NCBI GenBank assembly: GCA_018240985.1
Contig: JAFEER010000300.1
Coordinates: 1 to 44,002, forward strand
From: Pseudomonadota bacterium
Lineage (GTDB): Bacteria; Pseudomonadota; Gammaproteobacteria; Burkholderiales; Burkholderiaceae_C
DNA length: 44,002 nt
Reading direction: 5' to 3'
Each line of letters begins with the position of its first letter. The stretch's first letter is position 1. The notes beneath the pieces were generated by a model. It made no database searches, was not told the DNA's origin, and was given only the letters and a program-made list of their open reading frames with translations. Shown in pieces: positions 26,770 to 35,903 of this stretch. Made by a program: the position numbers and the translations under genes.

Positions 26770-27966
26770 ATGAGCAAGCCAGCTTCACAGATCGGCATTC
26801 GCGCGACCTACATGCGCGGAGGCACGAGCAAAGGCGTGTTCTTCACGCCGGACGACCTCCCGCAAGCTGCCAGGCAAGCTGGCGCCGCACGCGACGCGCT
26901 CATGCTGCGCGTCACCGGAAGCCCAGATCCCTACGGCAAGCAGATTGACGGCATGGGTGGCGCCACCTCCAGCACCAGCAAGGTGGTCATCGTGGGGCCG
27001 AGCAGCCGCCAGGACTGCGATGTCGATTACCTCTTTGGCGCCGTCGCCATCGAGTCGCCGGTGGTCGACTGGAGCGGCAACTGCGGCAACCTCAGCTCGG
27101 CCGTCGGCCCCTTCGCGATTGAGCGTGGCCTTGTTGCTGCGCCCGAGAACGGTGTCGCCGTCGTGCGCATCTGGCAGGCCAACATCCAGAAGAAAATCGT
27201 CGCCCATGTTCCCATGCGCGACGGCCAGGTCCAGGAAACCGGCGACTTCGAGCTCGATGGGGTGACCTTCCCGGCGGCCGAAATCAAGCTGGAGTTCCTG
27301 GATCCGGGTGCTGATGAAGACGGCGAAGGTGGCGCGATGTTCCCGACGGGGCACATGATGGACAAGGTGGATGTGCCGGGCGTGGGCGTCGTCGAGGCGA
27401 CGCTCATCAACGCGGGCAATCCGACCATCTTCGTGGACGCGGCAACCCTAGGCCTCAGCGGCTCTGAGTTGCAGCCCCGTGTCAACTCGGATGCCGATCT
27501 TCTGGCCAAGGCCGAGGCCATCCGCGCACATGCCACCGTGGCGATGGGCCTCGCATCCAGCGCCGCGGAGGCCACCGAGAAGCGACCGCATACGCCCAAG
27601 CTGGCGTTCGTCGCCGCGCCGACGGGTTACACGGCATCCAGTGGCAAGGCCGTCCGTGCCGAAGACATGGACTTGTGCGCGCGCATCTTCTCTATGGGCA
27701 AGCTGCACCATGCCATGACCGGCACGGGCGCGGTCGCCATCGCAGTGGCTGCGGCCATCCCCGGCACGCTCGTCTCGCGCTTGCTCGGTGGCGGTCGCCA
27801 CGACGAAATCTGCTTCGGCCACCCTTCTGGAACGCTGACGGTCGGCGCAGATGCCTCCGAATTGGATGGCACCTGGGCCGTGACCAAGGCACTCATGAGC
27901 CGTAGCGCGCGGCGCCTCATGGAGGGCCAGGTCTTCGTCCCTGCGGCATGGCACTCCGGGCGGTGA
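26770..27966 (+). CDS. PrpF-family isomerase (aconitate/methylaconitate type)
   Basis: A 398-residue protein of the PrpF family, diaminopimelate-epimerase-like fold, moving a double bond or cis-trans isomerising tricarboxylates such as 2-methylaconitate or trans-aconitate. A relative, 4-oxalomesaconate tautomerase, acts in gallate breakdown. Signatures are TYMRGGTSKGVFF, DGMGGATSSTSKVVIV, WSGNCGNLSSAVGPFAI and NAGNPTIFVDA. GAAAGGAAACCC precedes the chosen ATG; an in-frame start 54 bases upstream has no such site. It is transcribed away from gntR, the receptor and the aconitase. No prpB or prpC is present, so aconitate chemistry is as likely as the methylcitrate cycle. Confidence 0.88.
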   Translation: MSKPASQIGIRATYMRGGTSKGVFFTPDDLPQAARQAGAARDALMLRVTGSPDPYGKQIDGMGGATSSTSKVVIVGPSSRQDCDVDYLFGAVAIESPVVDWSGNCGNLSSAVGPFAIERGLVAAPENGVAVVRIWQANIQKKIVAHVPMRDGQVQETGDFELDGVTFPAAEIKLEFLDPGADEDGEGGAMFPTGHMMDKVDVPGVGVVEATLINAGNPTIFVDAATLGLSGSELQPRVNSDADLLAKAEAIRAHATVAMGLASSAAEATEKRPHTPKLAFVAAPTGYTASSGKAVRAEDMDLCARIFSMGKLHHAMTGTGAVAIAVAAAIPGTLVSRLLGGGRHDEICFGHPSGTLTVGADASELDGTWAVTKALMSRSARRLMEGQVFVPAAWHSGR

Positions 27967-28129
27967 GATCTCGGCAATGCAATATTCACTGCATGATGAG
28001 GAACGTGCAGCTGTCCCCACTCCTGCCGAATTACTCAGCAGTCAGTGAGATAGGGGCCAGAAGGGTGCTGGAAAGATGGCTGAGCGCCACATTGGCGGAT
28101 GCCTGCGGCAGCGCCCATCTGGCCTCACC

Positions 28130-28148
28130 GTGCCCGCAGGGGGGGCAC
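28130..28148. terminator. Short GC hairpin between convergent genes
   Basis: GTGCCC (28130-28135) pairs with GGGCAC (28143-28148). It lies 10 bases past the scoB stop codon on the minus strand and in the gap where prpF (plus) and scoB (minus) converge. No T-run follows, so this is a weak call. In the same gap ATGCA (27977-27981) and TGCAT (27990-27994) echo the operator half-sites near gntR. Confidence 0.3.
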
Positions 28149-28157
28149 ACATTCCGA

Positions 28158-28796
28158 TCAAGCGCAATCAAAAGTCAGCTGCGGTTCGGACTTGGATTGC
28201 AAATCCTCACGGGAAACGCCGGGTGCCAGTTCCTTGACAACGAGCCCGCCATCCGTCACGTCCAGCACCGCCAGATCCGTGATGATCTTGTGCACCACGC
28301 GCTGGCCGGTCAGGGGCAACGAGCAGGATTTGAGCACCTTCAACGCGCCGTCACGCGCCACATGCTCCATCAGCACGATCACGCGTCGCGCGCCGCCCAC
28401 TAAGTCCATGGCCCCGCCCATGCCCTTGACCATCTTGCCGGGAATCATCCAGTTGGCCAGGTCGCCGCGCTCGCTGACTTGCATGCCGCCGAGCATCGTC
28501 AGATCCATGTGGCCGCCGCGGATCATGGCGAACGACATCGAGGAAGAGCAGATCGAGGCACCGGGAACCGTGGTGATGGTCTGCTTGGCTGCGTCGATCA
28601 GGTCGGGATTGATCTCGTCCTCGAAAGGCGGGGGGCCAATGCCGATCAGGCCGTTTTCCGACTGCAGCCAGACTTCCATGCCTTCTGGAACGTAATCCAC
28701 CACCTTGGTCGGCAGTCCGATCCCTAGGTTCACGTAGTCGCCGTCGCGAAGTTCTTGTGCGGCGCGGGCCGCCATTTGTTCGTGTGTCCAGGCCAT
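28158..28796 (-). CDS. scoB: 3-oxoacid CoA-transferase subunit B
   Basis: A 212-residue beta subunit of a class I CoA-transferase, carrying the catalytic glutamate in the SENGLIG motif (E47), which forms the enzyme-CoA thioester. MRGGHMDLTMLGGMQVS-like segments and PGKMVKGMGGAMDLV are typical of the ScoB/PcaJ/AtoA group. It lies nine bases after the alpha subunit. The pair transfers CoA from succinyl-CoA or acetyl-CoA to acetoacetate or 3-oxoadipate. Without pca genes beside it, the ketone-body type is preferred. Confidence 0.92.
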   Translation of the reverse strand: MAWTHEQMAARAAQELRDGDYVNLGIGLPTKVVDYVPEGMEVWLQSENGLIGIGPPPFEDEINPDLIDAAKQTITTVPGASICSSSMSFAMIRGGHMDLTMLGGMQVSERGDLANWMIPGKMVKGMGGAMDLVGGARRVIVLMEHVARDGALKVLKSCSLPLTGQRVVHKIITDLAVLDVTDGGLVVKELAPGVSREDLQSKSEPQLTFDCA

Positions 28797-28805
28797 GTCG
28801 ATCTT

Positions 28806-29504
28806 TCAGCGGTTGCGGAAGCTCTTGCGCTCGATGCGCTTGTCGGGGTTGGGAACGAGGACGATGCGATCCACGAAGATGCCGGGCAGATGCACTTCGT
28901 CAGGGTCGAGTTGGCCCATGTCAACGATCTCTTCCACTTCGGCAATCGTCACGGCGCCAGCCATGGCTACCTCGGGATTGAAGTTGCGCGCGGTGCGGGA
29001 AAACATCAGGTTGCCGGACGGATCCGCCTTCTGGGCCTTCACCAGGGAAACGTCAGCCTTGAGGGCTCGTTCCATGACGTAGGTCTGGCCGTCGAACTCG
29101 CGCGTTTCCTTGTTTTCGGTGACGACGGTGCCGACCCCGGTACGCGTGAAAAATGCGGGGATGCCTGCGCCGCCGGCGCGCAGCCGCTCGGCCAGCGTGC
29201 CCTGCGGATTGAATTCGAGCTCCAGTTCCCCGTTCAGGTACTGGCGCTCGAACTCCTTGTTTTCTCCGACATAGGAAGAAACCATGCGCTTGATCTGGCG
29301 GGTTTGCAGCAGCAGTCCCAGGCCGAAATCATCGACACCGGCGTTGTTGCTGATGCAGGTGAGGCCCTTGACGCCGCTGTCCCGCAGCGCTTCGATCAAT
29401 GCGGAGGGAATGCCGCACAGACCAAAACCGCCAACCGCGATGGTCTGGCCGCTTTTGACCACATCGCCTAAAGCGGTCGTCGCGTCTTCATAGATCTTTC
29501 TCAT
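28806..29504 (-). CDS. scoA: 3-oxoacid CoA-transferase subunit A
   Basis: A 232-residue alpha subunit that binds CoA. The glycine-rich [18 protein letters not shown] (about 23-40) is the class signature. [15 protein letters not shown] and [19 protein letters not shown] are conserved in ScoA/PcaI/AtoD proteins. AAAGG lies ahead of the ATG. It forms an operon with scoB. With the PHA genes further on, it could channel acetoacetate and acetoacetyl-CoA between breakdown and polymer storage, which is inference. Confidence 0.92.
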   Translation of the reverse strand: MRKIYEDATTALGDVVKSGQTIAVGGFGLCGIPSALIEALRDSGVKGLTCISNNAGVDDFGLGLLLQTRQIKRMVSSYVGENKEFERQYLNGELELEFNPQGTLAERLRAGGAGIPAFFTRTGVGTVVTENKETREFDGQTYVMERALKADVSLVKAQKADPSGNLMFSRTARNFNPEVAMAGAVTIAEVEEIVDMGQLDPDEVHLPGIFVDRIVLVPNPDKRIERKSFRNR

Positions 29505-29658
29505 TTCCGAATCAGCCTTTCATGACAAATCAAATGGCGAAGAAGACCATCCGATGGGTTGATGCTAGCGAGGCAACGGGAGATCGGGCAACAGCAATGG
29601 ACGCAAGATAAGAGTGCATGTATGCGCAATGCTGGCCGCCTGAATTCGCATTTGGCGA

Positions 29659-30564
29659 TCAGCTTGGGCGCCGAAACAGCTCCGGATGCTGCTCGATCAG
29701 ATGACGGATGTGATCCCAGACGAAACGGTAGCACCGAATCTTCAGCAGGTCTTCCGGCGCGGCAATCCATAGGTCGCGCGTGATCAGCGTCTGGTTGGGA
29801 AAAACGCAAACCAGGTCATTGACTTGGCGCGCCACGTAGGGCGTCAACAGAACCAGTCCGAGTCCTGCGGCCGCGGCCGCGCGCTGGGCCAGCACGCTGA
29901 TGGCGGTGAAGCTGCGCCTGGGATGGGGCGTCAACTCCTCCAGGATGCGATAGCGTTCGCTGACCCATCCGTCGTGGACGTAGTCCACGAACTCGTGGTG
30001 CGCCACATCGCTGAGCTCCCGGATGGGCGGGTGCGTGGCCCTGTAACTGGGTGAGCAGTAGAGGAAATATTCCACCTGTGCCAGCTTGGACACTTTGTAG
30101 CGCCCGATTTTCGGGGGCTCCAGGGTTACCAGAATCTCGACTTCCCGGGTCGCGAGGTTGGGGAACTGCGGCTGCGCGATCAGCTCGATGTGCAGCCCTG
30201 GGTGCAGCTCGCGCAAGGGCGCCAGGCTGGGCGCCAGGACGTGGATGCCGAAGGCTTCGGGCGTACCCACCCGCACCGTGCCCTCGATAACTTCCGCCTG
30301 ATCCAAGCTCTGTTCGATCGCCTCGAGCAAAGCAGCTTCCATTTTCTCGGCGTTTGGAACCAACCTGCGACCGGCATCGGTGAGCGTGTAGCCGCTGCGG
30401 CGTCGATCAAACAGAATGGCGCCAAGCATTTCTTCGAGCCGACCGATGCGGCGCGAAACAGTGGAGTGCTCAATGCCGAGCCGCTCCCCCGCCAGGGAAA
30501 TCGTACCCAGGCGTGCCACCATCAAGAAGACTCGAAGGTCATTCCATTCCGGAATCTGGCTCAT
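29659..30564 (-). CDS. LysR-family transcriptional regulator
   Basis: A 301-residue LysR-type regulator. The N-terminal helix-turn-helix spans WNDLRVFLMVARLGTISLAG...HSTVSRRIGRLEEMLG. The effector-binding domain (about 90-295) includes EGTVRVGTPEAFG and AAAAGLGLVLLTPYVA. Initiation could also be at the ATG 15 bases upstream (30579); neither has a clear ribosome site. It lies between scoAB (154 bases downstream) and the dehydrogenase gene (63 bases upstream), all on one strand, so either could be its target. The inducer is unknown. Confidence 0.9.
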   Translation of the reverse strand: MSQIPEWNDLRVFLMVARLGTISLAGERLGIEHSTVSRRIGRLEEMLGAILFDRRRSGYTLTDAGRRLVPNAEKMEAALLEAIEQSLDQAEVIEGTVRVGTPEAFGIHVLAPSLAPLRELHPGLHIELIAQPQFPNLATREVEILVTLEPPKIGRYKVSKLAQVEYFLYCSPSYRATHPPIRELSDVAHHEFVDYVHDGWVSERYRILEELTPHPRRSFTAISVLAQRAAAAAGLGLVLLTPYVARQVNDLVCVFPNQTLITRDLWIAAPEDLLKIRCYRFVWDHIRHLIEQHPELFRRPS

Positions 30565-30642
30565 GGCGGCATTGTGCATGAGGGCATATTCGGGTGCAAT
30601 CGTCGCTCCGGATCGTTCATCGTCACAGGCACGCCCGGGGGG

Positions 30643-31674
30643 TCACGCGATATTGAGTGCAAGCTTGCCAACCTGCTTCTGGGCCTCCAGCCAAGTCAGC
30701 GCGTCATGCGCCTGATCCAGCGTGTAGCGGCGGTCGATTCGAGGGCGAAGGCCGTTGCGTTCGCAGGCCTCGAGCAAGGCCCGGTGCTCGGACAGATTGC
30801 CCAGAGTCGAACCAAAGACCTTCAGCTGTCGGATGAACAGGCGCTGCAAATCGGCGCCGGGCTGGCTGCCCGTGGTCGCACCGCAGGTCACCAGTCGTCC
30901 GCCGCGCACGAGCGACTTCATTGCCGTACTCCAGACCGCCGCGCCGACGTTCTCGATCACGATGTCCACGCCGCGCCCGCCGGTAATTTCCTGCACGGTT
31001 CGAGCAATGTCCTCGGAGCCCGAGTGGATGCAGTGGTCAGCCTTCAGCGTCGCAGCAATATCCAGCGTGGCACGTTCGCGCGAAGTCACGATCACGCGCG
31101 CACCGGCCATCTTTGCCAGTTGCAGCGCGGCCATCGAAACACCGCCGCCGATGCCGAAGATCAGCACCGTCTCACCCGCTTGTACGCGCGCCTGCGTGAA
31201 GAGCATGCGCCAAGCGGTGAGATGGCACACCCCGAGTGCGGCGGCCTCGACTGCGTCCAGATATTTCGGACGCGGCAGCACGTTGCGTGCGGGCAGCGAT
31301 ACGTACTCTGCGAAAGTGCCGTCCCGGTGCTCGCCCAGCAACTTGGCGTTGGCGCACAGGATGTCGTCGCCGCGCAGGCAGAACTCGCAGCGTCCGCAGG
31401 CGATGCAAGGGTGCAGCACCACTTGCTGGCCCGGCCGCAGCTGAATCTCATCGTCGCCCACTTCCTCGACGATGCCGGCGCCATCCACACCCATGATCTG
31501 CGGCAGCGTATGCGTGATGCCGGCGCCACTGTCGCGCATATACAGATCGACGCGGTTGAGTGTGGCGGCCTGCATGCGCACCAGAACCTCGCCGGGCTTG
31601 CGCACCGGGCGCGGGCGTTCGCCGATGGACACGATGTCATTGCCGCCGTGGCCGGTGAGGAAAACTGCCTTCAT
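30643..31674 (-). CDS. Zinc-binding medium-chain dehydrogenase/quinone reductase
   Basis: A 343-residue medium-chain NAD(P)-dependent oxidoreductase. Four structural-zinc cysteines lie in CGRCEFCLRGDDILC (93-107). A Rossmann loop GIGGGVSMAALQLAK starts near 154. The usual catalytic-zinc cysteine and GHE motif are replaced by NRVDLYMR (40-47) and MGVDGAGIVEEVG, so it belongs to the branch with a structural zinc only, resembling quinone or enoyl reductases. AAGGAATCTCGA precedes the ATG. Its substrate is unknown. The regulator just downstream on the same strand may control it. Confidence 0.9.
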   Translation of the reverse strand: MKAVFLTGHGGNDIVSIGERPRPVRKPGEVLVRMQAATLNRVDLYMRDSGAGITHTLPQIMGVDGAGIVEEVGDDEIQLRPGQQVVLHPCIACGRCEFCLRGDDILCANAKLLGEHRDGTFAEYVSLPARNVLPRPKYLDAVEAAALGVCHLTAWRMLFTQARVQAGETVLIFGIGGGVSMAALQLAKMAGARVIVTSRERATLDIAATLKADHCIHSGSEDIARTVQEITGGRGVDIVIENVGAAVWSTAMKSLVRGGRLVTCGATTGSQPGADLQRLFIRQLKVFGSTLGNLSEHRALLEACERNGLRPRIDRRYTLDQAHDALTWLEAQKQVGKLALNIA

Positions 31675-32075
31675 TCGAGATTCCTTGAGTGTTTGTTACG
31701 GCCGCAAACAGGTGCTGCGCCGGCTCGATCCGGCAACACGGAAAGCCCGCGAGTGCCGAAACGTGAGCGCGCACGATGGCGCTGAGTTCGTCGTTCACGA
31801 TCGAGGGGATGTGACCAGTCTAGCCGTGAAATGGCTCACGCTGATTGGCGGCATCCTTCCTGATGAAGTCCCAGATAAACATGATCGGGGTGCAAGACTG
31901 TCGGTGCTCTTTCATTCCTCGAGGAACTACCGAACACCGTTCACTCTTGGGGCGCACGATGGCTATCAATGCACAACCATAGTGCAACGGTAGCTCTTGC
32001 CGTACAAAAAGTCCGCATCCAAAATTTGCGCACAAGAAGAGGCGCTCAAGGGCGCCCTCATTGAAGGAGACAAGC
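31675..32075. other. Gene-free stretch
   Basis: About 400 bases between divergent gene sets. I see no protein with family resemblance on either strand. The part next to the dehydrogenase keeps an open minus-strand frame without a start, perhaps old coding sequence, and the promoters for both directions are expected here. Base composition is more A/T-rich near 31950-32040. Confidence 0.5.
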
Positions 32076-32579
32076 ATGTGGAAACCCAAGGCCCTTGGGA
32101 CAGTTGCGGTTGGCGTTCGCGCAGAGTTGCCGGCCGTGCAGCGATACGTCATCGCGAGGGTTGAAGAACTGGCGCAGTCCACGTGTACGCCGGAGGCCTA
32201 AGTGCACGAAGGCTTGTACGCCAATCAAATACTCGGATCGACTCCAGGGGATCTGATTCGCGCGAGCGAGCTGGTGAGCCTTGGCCAGCTTTCCGCGGGG
32301 TTCGTGCACGAGCGGATTTACTCGCCGGTGACGATGCGCGTTGGCGGGCAGCCCTTGCTCGCGATGGAGAACGAGGCTGCGCCGTTCTTCGCGGAAGGCT
32401 TGAAAAATCACGTGAGCCATATCCATGTTGCGTCCGTCCAGGGCTACTGCTTCCAGCGTTGGGAAAGTCGGGGTCTTGGAGCAGGATCGATAGCAGTTGC
32501 AGGCCGATCTGCAGCCGCACATGCGCGAGGCCGGGCATTGCAGCGGGTTGGCGACCTCGAGGCGCGGCTGGATTCATGA
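32076..32579 (+). pseudogene. Unrecognised ORF broken by one in-frame stop
   Basis: An excellent ribosome site (GAAGGAGA, five bases before the ATG) starts a 41-codon ORF (MWKPKALGTVAVGV...) that ends in TAA at 32199-32201. The same frame continues at once with GTG and stays open for 125 codons to 32579 (VHEGLYANQILGSTPGDLIR...). I do not recognise a family. Either this is a small protein of 41 residues, or a gene of about 167 codons disabled by a nonsense mutation, or two overlapping short genes. It lies directly ahead of the CBS-domain gene in the same direction. Confidence 0.35.
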
Positions 32580-32613
32580 AGACTCACACGCCCCATCCGA
32601 GAAGGAGAATGCG

Positions 32614-33084
32614 ATGACCATTCCACAGCCTTACCGTTCTATCGAACAAGTGCTGGCGGCAAAACGGCCCGGCAGGTTGGCGATTGACCCGGACGAACCG
32701 GTGGTGGCAGCGCTGCAGATGATGGCCGACAACAATGTCGGCTGCCTGTTGGTGATGCAGGCAGAGCGCCTCGTCGGCGTGATCTCCGAACGCGACTACG
32801 CCCGCAAGGTAGCGCTCGTCGGCAAGACGTCGAAAGACACGCTGGTGCGCGAAATCATGACCCCCAATCCCTACTGCGTGTCCGCAGCCAATAGCGTGCC
32901 CGAGTGCATGGCGTTGATGACGGAGAAGCGGGTTCGGCACCTGCCGGTCGTGGACGGTGACCGGGTCATCGGCGTGCTCTCGATCGGCGACATCGTGAAG
33001 GAAGTGATCTCCCATCACGAGCACGTCATCCGTGGCCTGGAGATCGAGCGGTTGAGGATTCTCGGCGATTCAAGCAGCTATTGA
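32614..33084 (+). CDS. CBS-pair domain protein
   Basis: A 156-residue cytoplasmic protein made of a tandem CBS module (about 14-66 and 78-135), with VGVISERDYARKVAL and IGVLSIGDIVKEVIS as the two strand-loop-helix cores and VREIMTPNPYCVS between them. CBS pairs bind adenosyl ligands such as AMP, ATP or NADH and sense energy state. GAAGGAGA precedes the ATG. It begins the run CBS-permease-phaE-phaC-CoA-transferase, so it could link energy charge to storage metabolism. That role is inference. Confidence 0.9.
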   Translation: MTIPQPYRSIEQVLAAKRPGRLAIDPDEPVVAALQMMADNNVGCLLVMQAERLVGVISERDYARKVALVGKTSKDTLVREIMTPNPYCVSAANSVPECMALMTEKRVRHLPVVDGDRVIGVLSIGDIVKEVISHHEHVIRGLEIERLRILGDSSSY

Positions 33085-33161
33085 GCGCGGCGTTGGCCTG
33101 AGGGGAGATCCACGAACCCTGGGCTCTGATACCGCGGAATAAAAGACAAGGAGACAGTTCC

Positions 33162-34553
33162 ATGAGTTTTCTGATCGTCCTGGGGGCGTTGTTGCTGCTG
33201 ATGTTCGTGGCATATCGCGGACTCAGCGTGATCCTGTTCGCCCCGGTCTGCGCATTGCTCGCGGTGCTGCTGACCGACCCGTCGCTGGTGCCGCCGATGT
33301 TCACTGGCGTGTTCATGGAGAAGATGGCGGGCTTCTTCAAGCTCTACTTTCCGGTGTTCCTGCTGGGAGCGGTGTTCGGCAAGGTCATCGAGCTGTCGGG
33401 TTTCTCCCAGTCCATCGTCTCGAAGGTGATCGCCCTTATCGGCCGTGAACGGGCCATGCTGTCGATCGTGCTGGTCTGCGCGGTGCTGACCTACGGCGGC
33501 GTGTCGGTGTTCGTCGTCGTGTTCGCGGTCTATCCGTTCGCGGCCGAGATGTTCAGGCAGAGCGGCATTCCCAAGCGGCTGATTCCGGGCACCATTGCGC
33601 TCGGGTCATTCAGCTTCACGATGGACTCGCTGCCCGGAACGCCGCAGATCCAGAACATCATTCCGACGACGTTCTTCAAGACCGATACCTGGGCCGCACC
33701 TTGGCTGGGCGTCGTAGGTTCTATTTTCATGCTGCTTGTCGGCATGGCCTACCTCGGATGGCGTCGCCGCCAGGCCGCGGCGCGCGGCGAAGATTACGGC
33801 AGCAACCACGTCAATGAACCCGAACCAGTTTCCACGGAGAAACTGCCGAATTTCTACATTGCAGTGCTGCCGCTGCTGGTGGTGGGGATCATGAACAAAG
33901 TCTTCACGTCGGTGATTCCCGCCGTGTACGGCAAGGTTCATACCGCCACGGTGGCGGGCCATGGGAAGCCGCTGACAACCGAAATCGACAAGGTTGTAGC
34001 GATCTGGGCTGTCGAGGCGGCGTTGCTGCTGGGCATACTGACAGTGTTGGTCTTTGCGTTCAAGCCGGTGAAGGCGAGGTTCGCCGACGGCACAAAGGCC
34101 GCGATCGCCGGTTCGATGCTGGCAGCGGTCAACACGGCTTCCGAATATGGATTCGGCGGCGTCATCGCCGCGCTGCCGGGCTTCCTGTACATCACCGAGG
34201 CGCTGAAGGCGATCCCTAATCCGCTGATCAACGAGGCGATCACGGTGAACGTGCTGGCCGGCATCACCGGATCCGCGTCCGGTGGCATGAGCATCGCACT
34301 CGCCGCGATGGCGGATACCTTTATCGCCCACGCCAATGCCGCCGGCATCCCGCTGGAAGTGCTGCACCGGGTGGCCTCGATGGCGAGCGGCGGCATGGAC
34401 ACCCTGCCGCACAACGGTGCGGTCATTACGTTGCTGGCGGTGACTGGACTCACGCACAAGACCTCCTACGGCGACATCTTCGCAGTCACGCTCATCAAAT
34501 TTGTTGCGGTATTCGTGATCATCGCGTTTTACTACCTCACCGGCATCTATTGA
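33162..34553 (+). CDS. GntP-family carboxylate permease
   Basis: A 463-residue inner-membrane symporter of the GntP family (gluconate, hydroxybutyrate and related hydroxy acids with protons). The protein has about a dozen hydrophobic helices. Family segments include YGGVSVFVVVFAVYPFAAEM, FTMDSLPGTPQIQNIIP, ASGGMSIALAAM and SGGMDTLPHNGAVITLL. AAGGAGACAGTTCC lies before the ATG. Placed between a CBS protein and PHA synthase genes, a 3-hydroxybutyrate-type substrate is a reasonable inference. A degraded copy of the 3' end of such a permease appears at 41821-42051. Confidence 0.9.
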   Translation: MSFLIVLGALLLLMFVAYRGLSVILFAPVCALLAVLLTDPSLVPPMFTGVFMEKMAGFFKLYFPVFLLGAVFGKVIELSGFSQSIVSKVIALIGRERAMLSIVLVCAVLTYGGVSVFVVVFAVYPFAAEMFRQSGIPKRLIPGTIALGSFSFTMDSLPGTPQIQNIIPTTFFKTDTWAAPWLGVVGSIFMLLVGMAYLGWRRRQAAARGEDYGSNHVNEPEPVSTEKLPNFYIAVLPLLVVGIMNKVFTSVIPAVYGKVHTATVAGHGKPLTTEIDKVVAIWAVEAALLLGILTVLVFAFKPVKARFADGTKAAIAGSMLAAVNTASEYGFGGVIAALPGFLYITEALKAIPNPLINEAITVNVLAGITGSASGGMSIALAAMADTFIAHANAAGIPLEVLHRVASMASGGMDTLPHNGAVITLLAVTGLTHKTSYGDIFAVTLIKFVAVFVIIAFYYLTGIY

Positions 34554-34820
34554 AAAGGAGTTGCTCGATTTTGTCGCACGCAATTGGCCAATTTCAAGGT
34601 GCTCGAGCGCGTGATCTTCGGTCTGCTCGAGCGAACGGCCGCATGATTTATCTGACAAGTTGCGGAGCATTTGAAACAAGCGGATGTCGCGAAAAGGTCT
34701 TTCTCCGGATGCGATCACGCGGTTTTCGCGAAAGAACTGCGTCGTGGCAACGTTGACCCGGTCGGCCAGGGCCGAGAACGATATTTGATCCTGGCCAAAA
34801 TTCAACCTTTGGAGACTACA
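34554..34820. promoter_or_regulatory. Upstream region of phaE with paired GCTCGAGC sites
   Basis: No convincing gene is seen in these 267 bases. TGCTCGAGCG occurs twice as a direct repeat (34600-34609 and 34624-34633), 24 bases apart, and its core GCTCGAGC is itself a palindrome, so this could be a tandem binding site for a regulator. A minus-strand frame is open across the stretch but has no recognised relative. Confidence 0.35.
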
Positions 34821-35903
34821 GTGGACTGGAACACACAGACAAACGACATGCTCAAAACTTGGGGCGATGCGCAAAAGCAGCTCTGGAGCGGTTGGATGAA
34901 TTTGGCGCAGGGTGCCAACGCCCTTCAGACCGGGCAAATGCCGGATCTCATGCAGATGTTGCGCATGGGCGCCGATACATCGTCCGGCCAGGGCGACGCT
35001 TCGACGCAGCGCGTCACCGGCAATATATTCGGCACCCCGGAAATTATGACGCGCAGCATGAATCTACTCGCGCGAGCCTGGCAGGCGGCTGCGCCGAGTA
35101 TCGAGCAGGGTAAAGCCTGGCAGCCGGATGTACAGAAGCTGGTTCAACAGTGGCGCGACGAGTTCGTCAATGCGCCGCAGCGAGCCGCTTCGATGCAAAC
35201 CGATTTCAGCCAGATAGCCAATTCGCTGTTCCAGAACTGGAGTCCGTTGTTAGGGATGATGCCGATGGTCAGTCAGGCCGTAGCCGATGGGCAATCTGGC
35301 GCGGGGGGTGAATCCGGCATCGGCGGTCTCGGCCGCATGCTTGGTTTTGGAGACATGTTTCAGTCGCCCTTCAATAAAATCGAACTCGGCCAGATACCGC
35401 TTGTGCACATCACGCGCGAGAAAATGGGCAAGCTCCTTCATTTGACCGATACGATGAAGGATCTCCTGGCTGCCCAGCAGGGGTACAAGAAGCAGCTTTC
35501 CGAGGCGCTTTCCAACTCCGTCGTGAAGACGGTTGAGCACCTCGCAAAACTCGCGGAAAAAGGCGAGAAGGTAACTAGTCCACGCGACCTGCAGCGCATT
35601 TGGTTTTCAATAGCCGATAAGGACTTGATCCAGAAGTTCAACACTCCGGAGTTCATCGAGATGCAGGGTCAGCTTGTGATTGCGTTGACGAATCACAAGA
35701 TTGCGCAGCGTGAGGTGCTGGAGATGATTTACAACGTGCTGGAGATTCCGACGCGCAGCGAAATCAATGACGCTTATCGCAGCATTGCTGAACTGGAGCG
35801 CAAAGTGCGCCAGCTCGAGCGGAGCCAGAAGGCGCCGGCCGGAACGGCTAAGCGTAGTACACCGAAAAATCTCTCACACGAAACCACCGGGAAGAAATCA
35901 TGA
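34821..35903 (+). CDS. phaE: Class III PHA synthase subunit PhaE
   Basis: A 360-residue PhaE subunit, required with PhaC for class III (or closely related) polyhydroxyalkanoate synthase activity at granule surfaces. Recognisable features are an N-terminal WGDAQKQLWSGWMNL amphipathic helix, FGDMFQSPFNKIELGQIPLV and a long helical C-terminal region (TPEFIEMQGQLVIALTNHKI; ERKVRQLERSQ). GTG is the start, after TTTGGAG. Upstream codons show no resemblance. The TGA overlaps the phaC ATG. GC content is visibly below that of the core genes, supporting transfer. Betaproteobacteria such as this usually use a one-subunit class I enzyme. Confidence 0.92.
   Translation: MDWNTQTNDMLKTWGDAQKQLWSGWMNLAQGANALQTGQMPDLMQMLRMGADTSSGQGDASTQRVTGNIFGTPEIMTRSMNLLARAWQAAAPSIEQGKAWQPDVQKLVQQWRDEFVNAPQRAASMQTDFSQIANSLFQNWSPLLGMMPMVSQAVADGQSGAGGESGIGGLGRMLGFGDMFQSPFNKIELGQIPLVHITREKMGKLLHLTDTMKDLLAAQQGYKKQLSEALSNSVVKTVEHLAKLAEKGEKVTSPRDLQRIWFSIADKDLIQKFNTPEFIEMQGQLVIALTNHKIAQREVLEMIYNVLEIPTRSEINDAYRSIAELERKVRQLERSQKAPAGTAKRSTPKNLSHETTGKKS

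Noticed and set aside
31820-32182. A 120-codon minus-strand frame in the gap before the CBS gene
   Set aside because: No family resemblance, no ribosome site and a composition typical of an antisense shadow.
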